A DNA stretch of 64,000 bases from positions 209,787,906-209,851,905 of the forward strand of contig OY986439.1 in NCBI GenBank assembly GCA_963920525.1. Direction: 5' to 3'. This DNA is from Dichetophora obliterata. Lineage: Eukaryota; Arthropoda; Insecta; Diptera; Sciomyzidae. This document shows, one piece after another, positions 11,444-21,347 of this stretch (positions are counted from its first letter, which is position 1; every line of letters begins with the position of its first letter). The position numbers and the translations under genes are program-made. Under the pieces are notes generated by a model that searched no databases, was not told the origin of the DNA, and saw nothing but the letters and a program-made list of their open reading frames with translations.

Positions 11444-12877
11444 GTCATTGCATATTAAATCAACCAACTTTTAAATTTTATCACTCAGATTTGTATGATT
11501 TTTTTTTTTTTTTTTTTGCTTGTAGTGCTTGTAATTCTGCATCAAACTGTATACTTTTTTTTGCGAAAGTTTAATTTTTTATGAATTTAAAAATAATAAG
11601 AGGTAAATAAATTTTTTTTAAACACAAAATTATTTCAAAGCTGTTAATTTTACCTTTGAAATGTGATGTTAAACATCTACATTGCTTGTTTGGTTTAAGA
11701 TCTACAACTATTTTTGAGCAAAAAAAAATTAAATTTTACACTTTTTTCTCATTTTTTTTTTTTGCTAAAAATGCTCATTTTGTCATGAACCCATCGCCGT
11801 CCCCCATTGAACCCATTTGAAATTTTATATACTTGTAGCCAAAATATAAAAATACCACATATACAAAAAAACTATTAAAATTGTGTATTTTTTATTCAAA
11901 ATTCTTTTTTGAGTTTCAGTAACAGTTAAAAAAAATAAAAAATTATATCGTGTTGCATATCACATTAAAGCTGTTTGTTTCAACTTTCAAATGAGCTATA
12001 AAACATCTATATAGCTGCTTTAGTTTGAAATCTAGAACTATTTTTGTGTTTCGAAAAAACAACATTTTAGCTTATAATTATTTTTTACTAGCTGAACCCG
12101 GTGTGCTTCGCTACCCCCCTCGTACCAGGATTGCATTTCAAAATTGTGGCAATACCAAAATCACTTTTCACGCCATTGAATTTTCGAAATAAGTCCACCC
12201 CAGCGCCACCTACCGTGTCCATTTATACACAAATTATTTTCTTATGATTAAACAAACATACATTCTGAATTTCAGTTAAATTGGTCCATAAATTCAAATT
12301 TTCGATATAAGTCCACCCCAGCGCCACCTATCGGGTCCATTTATACACAAATTATTTTCTTATGATTAAACAAACATACATTCTGAATTTCAGTTAAATT
12401 GGTCCATAAATTCAAATTTTCGATATAAGTCCACCCCAGCGCCACCTATCGGGTCCATTTATACACAAATTATTTTCTTATCATTAAACAAACATACATT
12501 CTGAATTTCAGTTAAATTGGTCCATAAATTCAAATTTTCGATATAAGTCCACCCCAACGCCACCTATCGGACTTTCCCGGAGGGTTTTTCCAAAATTTTC
12601 CTTCGTAAAAACCTTCTCCTGGCAATTATAAACAACTGAAAAAAAATTTTAGACAAATCGGCCCAGCCATTCTCAATTGATGTTTTACTATACATTTTTT
12701 ACACCATTTTTATATATATAGATTTTAATTCATAAGAAATGAAACTTTCGCAAAAAAATAAGTATACAGTTTGATGCAAAACAAAGTATACAGTTTGATG
12801 CAAGCACAACATACAAAAAAAATCATACAAATCTGAGAGATGAAATTTAAAAGTTGGTTTATTTAATATGGAATGAC
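11444..12877. mobile_element. TIR element with about 150-bp inverted arms, carrying a Helitron
   Basis: The arms 11444-11593 and 12724-12877 are inverted copies (GTCATTGCATATTAAATCAA at the outer left edge; GTATACAGTTTGATGCA and AACTTTCGCAAAAAAA further in). The interior has a pair of diverged direct repeats at about 11636-11740 and 11965-12065 (both with AACATCTA and AACTATTTTTG). The Helitron at 12088-12722 inserted just inside the right arm. No transposase is visible and no clear target duplication was found. Confidence 0.6.
12088..12722 (-). mobile_element. Non-autonomous Helitron with three 118-bp tandem units
   Basis: On the minus strand it starts TCTATATATATAAAAATGG after an A and ends CACCGGGTTCAGCTAG before a T, as expected for insect Helitrons. 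The segment 12191-12544 is made of three units of exactly 118 bp (AAGTCCACCCCAGCGCCACC begins at 12191, 12309, 12427, with a partial fourth at 12545). The units are nearly identical, so the expansion is recent. No coding sequence. Confidence 0.8.
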
Positions 12878-12900
12878 TCTTATGGGTTTTTTGGGGTTAA

Positions 12901-13725
12901 TACACGCTCAGAAATCTTGGAATTAATTTTAAGCCAAGCGTTGGAATCATGCATTTTTTAATATATTTTTGATTAAAACTTATACTTTCAAGTATATTAA
13001 AAAATTGATTTAATGTTATCTGTATTAAAGTATAATAAAAATTGTATTATATACAAGTTATAATACATATTGTCTTAAAATATAATACAAATATCTATCA
13101 AGCATCTGTCAAATTGTCATTCTGATTCTGAAATCTGACATTGTCCAAATAAAACCTAAGGAAATAGTTTTTGCTAACGAAAAACCGTATGTTATAAAAG
13201 AAACTTTAAATGAATAAATATTTTGTTATTGGTTGACCAAATATTTTCTTTTTATTTCACTTGGAATTTTAAAAGTAAGTAAACATATTCCATAAATGTT
13301 CCATAAATTTATTCTATAAATGTTGATTTTTCCTTTCACCTTTTCAGGACAATATGTATTAAATGTTATACATCTTGTATTACTGTTTAATACAATCTGT
13401 ATTACTATTTAATACAATTTGATACAATTTGTATTACTATTTAATACAATTTGTATTAATACAATATTTAATAAAAAAATTGTTATTCGTATTACTTTTT
13501 AATAACTGAAGTATTACACTTGATTACAAATGTATTAAAATATAAACCAGAATAGTATTGTCCTAAACTTAGTTTCTATTCCAATTCTGTATTAGAATTT
13601 AGTATTATGGGATTAGAGTACAATTTTAATATTTGACATATATTAGATTCTAATGCAATTCTAGTGTGGTCATATATACAATACAGTTTTTATTAGAATT
13701 AAATCCAAGATTTCTGAGCGTGTAC
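12901..13725. mobile_element. TTAA-flanked TIR element, diverged GTACACG family
   Basis: The ends TACACGCTCAGAAATCTTGG and the complement of ATCCAAGATTTCTGAGCG are bordered by TTAA at 12897-12900 and 13726-13729. The interior is full of TAATACAAATTGTATTA-type palindromic units. TTAA flanks suggest piggyBac-type mobilisation, but the end sequence is not a classical piggyBac end. No coding. Confidence 0.5.
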
Positions 13726-13729
13726 TTAA

Positions 13730-14242
13730 CTATTAATTTAAAAAGAAATTGTCTTTCAAGTCTTCCCGATTGTGATTAAAATGGATTTTTTTTCTTCTGT
13801 ATGTGACGACGTTTAAAATACTCTACTACTACTACTACTAAAATGCATTCATCGGAAGATAAATTTAGCAGAAAATCTTCTGAAAAAAATATTAGTCTAA
13901 GCTTTATATATTTGACAAAAGATAAAAAAAAATAAAAGCACTCATGTAAAAATTCCGATATGGTTTCATATTCCTACATTACAGCGTGATAAAAAGTCAT
14001 TACCCTAATTTAAGCAGGTGTCAGATCGGAGCTAGTATAATCAGACTTTTATAAAATTAACGCTTCGACCTCAAAGCTTTTATGTACATAAAGAAATATT
14101 GAAATAAAAAGATTTTCAGTAGATGTAATATACTATATAAATAAATTATCAAATTTTACCACGAAATTAATAGGAAAAGTAATTTACAAATATTTATTTT
14201 GATGATGCTTTTTCGAATATATGTTAAAATATAGAATATATA
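13730..14242. other. Gene-free stretch
   Basis: AT-rich DNA with a short (CTA)n run at about 13822-13840. Nothing else was recognised. Confidence 0.5.
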
Positions 14243-15702
14243 TTGATTTTATATGATTTAAATGCAAATTCTAAGTGTTTGATAGGTAAAATCATACTCG
14301 ATTTTAAATACAAATTTTAGTTGTTTGATAGTTTAAAATCGTTTATTGAGCTTAAGGTCAAGGTTAGAACAATTGATTGTTCTAACGAATCTTTCCAAAG
14401 AAACAACAACAACAAAGTTTTCAATATGAAAAAGAAAAACATCACTAGCTGATTTTATTGCAATTTCGGCCCTGCTAAAGGCTTCATCAGAAATCGTTGT
14501 GATAAGCCTTGCAAGCTCGCATTAGCGCACTGCACCACAGGGGCGATGAGATTTTAAGTGTCAATTTCTCAGTCGCTAATGCGCGCTTGCAAGGCGTGTC
14601 ACAAAGATTTCTGATGAAACCTTTAGCAGGGCCGAAATTGCAATAAAATCAGCTAGTGATGTTTTCCTTTTTCATATTGAAAACTTTGTTGTTGTTGTTG
14701 TTGTTGTTGTTTCTTTGGAAAGATTCGTTAGAACAATTATTTGTTCTTACCCTGACCTAAAGCTCAATAAACGACTTTAAACTATCAAACATAATACCGC
14801 GATAGGCCATAATACGCGCGAAGTCAGTGCAGCATTTTCCAGATTAGAAAGAGAGTCAAGTCGAATGGGTCTGTCAGTGAATGCAGATAAGACGAAATAC
14901 TTGGTGTCAACAAACAAACAGTCCCAGCGTCTTGGAACCCACGTTACCGTTGACAATACCTCATTCGAGGTTGTGAAGAACTTCGTTTATCTGGGATCCA
15001 GCATTAATTCAACCAACGACATCAGCATTGAGATCAAACGAAGAATAACTCTTGCCAACAGGTGTTACTTTGAGCTCAGTAGGCAATTGAGAAGCAGAGC
15101 CCTCTCTCGACGAACGAAAATCACGCTCTATAAATCGCTCATCATGCCCGTCCTACTTTACGCATCACAAACCTGAACGCTGAGCAGTTTAGATGAAAAG
15201 ACTTTAGGAGCATTCGAGAGAAAGATTCTTCGTAAGATCTACGGACCAATCTGCGTCAATGGCGAGTACCGAATACGGTGGAATGATGAGCTGTATGAGC
15301 TGTACGCTGACATCGACATAGTCAAGCGCATTAAAATCGAGCGGCTTCGCTGGCTTGGTCATGTTCAGCGCATGAAAGACGATGCTCCAGTGAAGAAAAC
15401 ATTCGATTCGGTACCCAGCGGCGGTGAACGCAGAAGAGGACGTCCGCATCTTCGTTGGAAAGACCAAGTAGAGGACAACCTGACGAAGCTTGGAATTTCC
15501 AACTGGCGCCAGCAAGCGAAAGACAGAAATGGCTGGCGCAAATTCTTAGATGAAGCCAAGACCGACATACGGTTGTAGCGCCAACTAAGTAAGTAAGTAA
15601 GTAAGTAAGTAAACTATCAAACAACTAGAATTTGTATTTAAAATCAAGTATAATTTAAACTATCAAACATTTAGAATTTGTATTTAAATCATATAAAATC
15701 AA
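14243..15702. mobile_element. Foldback element split by an RTE-like LINE
   Basis: Left arm 14243-14532 and right arm 14570-14790 plus 15623-15702 are inverted copies of about 290-300 bp around a 37-bp spacer. The arms include (CAA)n/(GTT)n, GAGCTTTAGGTCA-type and GCCTTGCAAGC motifs. The right arm is interrupted by the LINE at 14791-15610. No coding sequence belongs to the foldback itself. Its (CAA)n position and GAGCTTTAG motif recall the hairpin at 7192-7440. Confidence 0.8.
14791..15610 (+). mobile_element. 5'-truncated RTE-like LINE, copy 2
   Basis: Encodes only the part downstream of the reverse transcriptase active site: an open frame 14865-15173, a TGA replacing a Trp codon at 15174-15176, then continuation through the conserved RRRGRPHLRWKDQ region at about 15430-15465 to the stop at 15576-15578. 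It ends in (TAAG)n. AAACTATCAAAC flanks it at 14779-14790 and 15611-15622, a clean 12-bp target duplication. It is about 99 percent like copy 1 (21348-23709) by eye. The first about 14 bases at the 5' junction do not match copy 1 and may be template-switch filler. Confidence 0.85.
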
Positions 15703-15782
15703 CATAATAATTAATAACAAGGTCATTTAGAAAAAACTTTAATATACAATATATTTATTGGTTCTTCGAGGAAAGCTTTGCA

Positions 15783-17015
15783 ACATTTGGGTTTTTTTTT
15801 TTTTTTAAATTTTATAAAAAAATATTTTTATTCGTCAGATTATAAAACATGTATTATTAATGTGGTATTAAAAACTTGATGTATTGTATGGTTTTTTTTA
15901 TAAAATTCGTCAAAGTTGAAACTTTTTAACAAAATAAGCTCATATAAAACAAAAAAATTAAGTCAAGTTTAAAAAATAATAACTTCGAGCACATATTTCA
16001 AGGTTTTGTTTTTTGGAATTTTTTATGTCTTAATCGCTTTTGAATTTAATGTAGAAAACAATAAGAAATGTTAATAAATAAAAATGGAAAAATCGTTGAA
16101 ATATGACTAAATTTTTCAAAGAATGAAAATTTAAGTAAAATGTAGTAGAAAATATTTAGCTAATTTAGCATTATTAAAGTCGAAGGCTATAACTATCATA
16201 AAATATCGTATTTCTACCTTCTGTTTCTGTAAAAACCTGCTGCATCTAGCTGCTTTTAAGAAAAACCACTTAATTTGAAAAAAGTCCTAAAAATCAAATT
16301 TTGATTTATAGGTACTAAACTCAGAGAAAAAACAAAGGGATTAACAGTAAAAACTGTTAAATCCCATCCAACAGATGAGTTTTTTCAAATTAATAGTCTG
16401 GACTGTCAATAAAATAACTTTTTTGCTTAATTCCTAACTGAATTTTCTTTTCTTTTATGTGAATATGTATTGATATCAGCCATCCTAGTGCAGGACAAGT
16501 GAAAATTCAAACGAGAATTGAGTAAAACAGTTATTTTATCAGCAGTCCGGACTGTTAATTTCAAAAACTCATCTGTTGGATGGGATTTAACAGTTTCACT
16601 GTTAGTTTTTTTTCTGAGTGTACCAAGACAATTTGTAGGTACTCTTAAATTTAAAGAAAAATAAAATACAATTAAAAATCTAAAATAAGTTGTGACCTTA
16701 TATTGTATTAGCAACCATTTTTTAAAAATAGGAGATATATCTTAAAGTTATCCGATTTGAGATATTTTTAGCATGACGCTTAAGTGAAGTTAAATAAACC
16801 AAATTTACCCTTAGAAAACATAAATAAGCAATGTTATGCGGGTTTTTTTTATTAAAAAAATATGGTTGGTATGAGAGGTAGGCCATGCAGTTGACTTAGA
16901 ACTCTAATTTTTTGCGTTTAATTTAGGCTAAAACTCATTTGTACAAAATTTCATGGCCCTAACTTTTATAGTTTCTGAGATAATGCAAATGTCTGAAAAA
17001 AGCGCACTGTGCAAC
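15783..17015 (+). repeat. Unclassified dispersed repeat, copy 1 (with a MITE inside)
   Basis: Matches 61939-62905 over its length (TATTTTTATTCGTCAG, AAAACTTGATGTATTG, TTTCAAGGTTTT and GGAGATATATCTTAAAGTTA-type motifs in the same order and strand). The 16319-16619 MITE is absent from the second copy. No coding and no TIRs were seen; it could be a LINE 3' region, an LTR or part of a large element. Confidence 0.6.
16319..16619. mobile_element. MITE with about 100-bp TIRs
   Basis: Inverted arms at about 16319-16418 and 16521-16619 begin ACTCAGA and share CTGTTAAATCCCATCCAACA and GATGAGTTTTT. Absence from the matching site near 62470 supports insertion after the repeat was duplicated. The target duplication is not certain. 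Confidence 0.7.
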
Positions 17016-17571
17016 GGCTCCAAAACACATCTATTATCACTTATGTATATTTCAAATAAAAAATATCTTTTTGATCTTTTTAATTAATGTAGACACATTT
17101 AAATCAAAAACTAAGTTCCAAAGAGTTGTTCACAATCCTTCCGGCTACAAGTAAGCTAAAAAAATTGGCCTGAAAATTTGCTTAGTTTAAGAGTTATGGT
17201 CGAAAAACTGTATTATTGAGTTATGGTATTTTTCACTTAAAAAATTATCTTTGTGAGCTTTTTAAGTAGCGCGGACACGTTTACAAGAGTTGTTAAATTT
17301 TTTTTCATCTACAATTTTGTTAAAGTATAGGAAAAATGTGGATTCTCTTTAAGTTATGAAAAAAAAGCGGAAAAATGCAAACAAATTTCGCTATTTTTTC
17401 AAAAAATATGGAAAATAACTATTTTCTGAACTTGGTTTGTTTTTTAAGTTTGCTCATTAGACTTTTAGCTGCAACTTTGCTAAATACAGCAAAACGAGAT
17501 CTCCATATCTGAAGGAGCTGTTGAACAAAAACTAATGATACTATTTTTTCTCAAAATCACTGAGGGCCAAT
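17016..17571. other. Gene-free stretch
   Basis: AT-rich with scattered similar phrases (TTATCTTTGTGAGCTTTTTA, AATATCTTTTTGATCTTTTTA) suggesting old internal duplication. Nothing was assigned. Confidence 0.4.
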
Positions 17572-17803
17572 TTTTCAGTACGAGTTTAAAGTTTAGTCAA
17601 ATTAAACCGAGCTTAACTCACCAAAATTAGACGTTTAAACTTGGTTTAGGCAAAAAAGAAACACATTATATGATAATTCAAGTCAATTTAGCTTCAATGA
17701 ATGCTAAAATATCTAGTTAAGTCGAGTTTAAACGTCCAATTTTGGTGAGTTAAGCTAGGTTTAATTTAACTAAAGTTGAAACTAGCACTGAAAAACTGGC
17801 CCC
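17572..17803. mobile_element. MITE, GGGCCAATTTTTCAGT ends
   Basis: Inverted arms about 85 bp long: left from 17572 (GGGCCAATTTTTCAGTACGA), right ending at 17803. Both arms hold CTTAACTCACCAAAATT and the complement of GTTTAAACGTC. G-rich first bases recall hAT MITEs but no 8-bp duplication was found. Confidence 0.6.
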
Positions 17804-18362
17804 AAGACCCCCAATATATAGGGGCCATAAAAAGAAAACGTTCACCAAACTCGCGAAACCCAGCTAGGGTTTTGCTAAAACCTCTGGTCATACACAGAGC
17901 CAAAACAACTTTATAAAATAGAAGAAAATCAATAAGATTTCTCTATGGTTTTCATCCAGGAAGATTGTCTTATTAAAACCATAGAGAAAATCTTATTAAA
18001 ACCATGAGCTTTTTTTATTAGGCAAACCACATAATTTTAAGAAGAATCTTATTGTTTTTATAAGAACACTTTTAAAAAAATAAGAAAATCTTATCAAAAC
18101 TTCTTGGTTTTTAAGAGGAAATCTTATAGATTTAATAAGATTTCTTTTTAAAATTTAATAAGGACATTTTATGGATTTAATAGGATTTCTTTTTAAATTT
18201 TAATAAGGAAATATTTTTAAATCAAAACGGAATCTTATTAACCTTTTACCTAGAAATATACCCTTAATTGCCTGTAATATTAAATAAAAAGACATTTTGA
18301 TGGTTTATTACAATTTATTAGGAAAAAAATTTGTATATGTGTATATAAAATACATACATCTG

Positions 18363-18630
18363 TTAAAATACAATTTCACAAAAGCAAAAGATACCTTTGT
18401 ATAACAAAATGACTTTGTCACCAAAATACCCGGCGCTGTCGAAGCCTTCAAAGAAAGTGGCGACATCCTCAATATCCATATTTTTGAAGAACCTCCTTCG
18501 AGTTTACTCCATAAATTTTTAGTAAAGTCGAAATTGAGTCATTCAAGCCCCACGACTGAAATATGGCTTGAGTTTCCAGAATTTCAGTCTCGTCGAAAAC
18601 AAGTTCGGGAACATAAGTATTATTATTCAT
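18363..18630 (-). pseudogene. Small SAM-like ORF, one frameshift
   Basis: From the start at 18630 the frame encodes about 55 residues (MNNNTYVPELVFDETEILE, then a stretch with FQSWGL and IYGVNSKEVLQ) to a stop at 18471-18469. Shifting frame near 18485 continues with NMDIEDVATFF, EGFDSAGYFGDKV and a stop at 18365-18363. The joined reading resembles the helical pattern of sterile-alpha-motif-like domains used for protein-protein contact, with a hydrophobic first helix (W-G-L) and a later G-x-F-G-D-K-V turn. It is GC-richer than the DNA around it. Captured host exon or an old element gene are both possible. Recognition of the fold is weak. Confidence 0.35.
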
Positions 18631-18955
18631 TATCGCATATATTTATTTTACTTTAAATAAATTAAATCCATAAAATGCACATAATCTTCATGAATTCACT
18701 TCCGACTCAATTACGACTGAAAGCTAAAGCAAAGAATAAGTAGCATTTTCACCGTTATTACCTGCTTAAAAGGGTGTTTTATAAGAAAATCTTATAAAAG
18801 CAGATCAAAAAGATTTTCTTATTAATTTAAGGTGGTCTCTTCTTAAACTTTGGAGAGTAAAAAAAAGATTGTCTTATTAAAGTAAAGTATTAATAAGATT
18901 ACCACATCCTTTCATTCATTTAATAAGAAATCTTATCAAAAAATGTTTGATAGTA

Positions 18956-19317
18956 CACAGTAATAAATATGAGCATAAATTTTATACTATTTTGTTTTAT
19001 ACATATAAATCCAAACCCAAAATGTTTTAAAAGTTATACCATCAAATCTTATACATTTTTCCAGACCATTTTTTTCGTCAGACCAATCGAAACCACTATA
19101 TTTTTAAATTTCCCGATTTCGGTGAATTTTTTTCTTTCGAACCAGAATATATTTTGATTTACACATGATATCCATATGAAATTTTTAAATTATATTTGTT
19201 TTATTATTTTTATAATATTGAGTGGTATAAAATTTTTAAGTTATTTGGAATAAAAAAAGTTTATACCATACAAATGTTATAAAAAAGATAAAATTTACCC
19301 TCAAATTTTTTACTGTG
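18956..19317. mobile_element. Nested MITE, CACAGTAA ends
   Basis: CACAGTAA at the left and TTACTGTG at the right, flanked by TA (18954-18955, 19318-19319). Next to the ends lie ATAAATTTTATA-type inverted motifs. The interior has no coding sequence. It interrupts the right subterminal repeat zone of the element at 17893-19469. Confidence 0.45.
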
Positions 19318-19469
19318 TAGTTGTACATTTTTAGTAAGGTATTCTCTATGGAATTAAAAAGATTTCTCTATGGAAATTTCTTATTATTTGGTAGTATTAA
19401 TAAGAAAACCTAATAAAATAGCTCAATAGGGTGATCTTATTGATTTTATGTGGTGGTTTTTGGCTCTGT

Positions 19470-21147
19470 GTAGTATCGAGCCTATATCGCAGAATCCTGT
19501 TATTTTGTTAACTGTTGCACAGTGTAATTTGAAGAATATTTAAAAAAATGTTGGTACAAGAATATCAAGACTTACTCTCAATAAAGACTCTCTCAAATGA
19601 CGCCGAGGTTTTTTTGTTTTATTAATTTTTAAATTTTTTGCATAATTTTAAGGTGGAAATGTCATTTTTTTACAATAAAATCGACCTATTTGTAGCTGTA
19701 TGATTGATACTAACTGAAAAATTTAAAGAAACTCGACGCTACTTGATAGTTATTTGTATGTAGAATATGTTTACAAATTTTACTAGATGGTAGTTGTTTT
19801 CGTAATGGTGGTCACCGACTTTAAAAATGACATGTTTGGGAAAATCGATTTATAGTTTTTTATACTTGAACATCCTAGTAGAAGGGACGGTCACTTGAAA
19901 CGCTGTATCTTCCTTAGTTTTGCTTGAAATTTTGGCACAATGCTCTCGATATGTTGTAAATTCAGATAAAAAAATTAAATACAAAAACAGTTTTAACACC
20001 TTACCCCCCCCCCCCTCCCTACTTAAGATCGCCTTTGCGCATGAATAAATTTGTATTTACTCAGTTGCCTTGCCGTTTACCACCATCTAGTATCTTATAA
20101 ATATTTTCAAGCTCATGTCCAAGTAAACATGTCATAAAACAGAACATTCTTCAAATTATGAGTACATAAAAATAAAATATTTATTAAACAATTAAAAATA
20201 AACAAAACAAAAAGACTTTCAATAAATAATCGCAAACTTGAACGATTAAATTTAAACGTAGCAAAACGCAATTAAGTGACGCAGATAAGAATATAATATA
20301 GGAAAAGAAAAATAAGAATACACAAATAATGGATAACCTAAGTAGCTGTAAAAGGAATACTAAAATGCTCGAAGCTTACAATAAAAAAAAAACAAAATAA
20401 ACATAATAATAACAAAGCATTACTTAGTTAATGTCTATGTTAAAAGCAATTTCTTTAAGATTAAAAGTTTACAATTTTTACGGAAACAGAACAGAACCAA
20501 AATTTTTTTCTGTACACTGCAAGAATTTTTTTCAAAAATGTGTGTAATATTTTCTTGAGAAATCATGAACACGTGTAGTATTAAATAATTGATTACTGCG
20601 TTAAATAAACATAACACGATAATTTTTCTTCTTCTCTTTTTTTAATGTTTTGTATAGCAACAGCCATCATAAACGACGTCATAAACTTGAATAGTTAACC
20701 AAATTATCAGACGTCAATGAAGGCTTCACTTGTTTGTTTACACAGCGATTACCACATTTATATGTAGACAGAGGACAGAATTTGGTTGGCATCTAAGGTA
20801 TCAATCACATCAATTTGCGACTTAGTAATTAGGGTTTAATTAAATAACACTACAAGAAAGTGAATAAATGAGTATTTTGTTGTATGTGGACAATTTTATA
20901 TAGACAATCAGTTCAATGATAATAAATTATGAGTAGTCAATTCATGGGTTGTAGTGCGTTCGTTTGACTTTCTTTTCAAAAGTCCAAACCCCAGCTCAGA
21001 CAAAATATTTTTTTTCATTATTATTTAATATGATCATTTGTAAATGTAACAAAAGTATTCGTACAATATACATTTATTGAATCCTACATTCGCGGCTAAA
21101 AACTACGAATAAAATTCTTAGAATGGACGCAGTGTTAGTAATATTTA
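19470..21147. other. Gene-free stretch with a SINE-like fragment
   Basis: A poly-C run lies at about 19996-20010. At 20940-21000 CCCCAGCTCAGACAAAATAT resembles the post-B-box part of the SINE at 31776-32102 in the opposite orientation. The remainder is AT-rich with no supported gene. Confidence 0.45.
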
Positions 21148-21347
21148 CAGTTGCTCACAGTGAAAATGGTCCACGTATGACGAAACACTTTGAAACCTAA
21201 AAAAATCTAGGAAATCAATATAAATAAGCAAGAAATTAAGTTAATTCTGTTAGTTAATTTTATTCAAATAATGAATACAAAAAAAAAGTTCAATAATTCA
21301 ATTACATTTAACACAAAAATAAACAATAAACATCTCATCTCAATATT

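Larger units (their letters stand above)
17893..19469. mobile_element. TA-flanked TIR element carrying a small ORF
   Basis: Ends CACAGAGCCAAAA (17893) and TTTTGGCTCTGTG (19457-19469), flanked by TA on both sides. Both subterminal regions are packed with AATAAGATTTTCTTATT-like units in both orientations (17930-18240 and 18770-18940, 19340-19440). The middle holds a minus-strand protein-like frame (18363-18630) and a nested MITE (18956-19317). No transposase. Confidence 0.6.
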
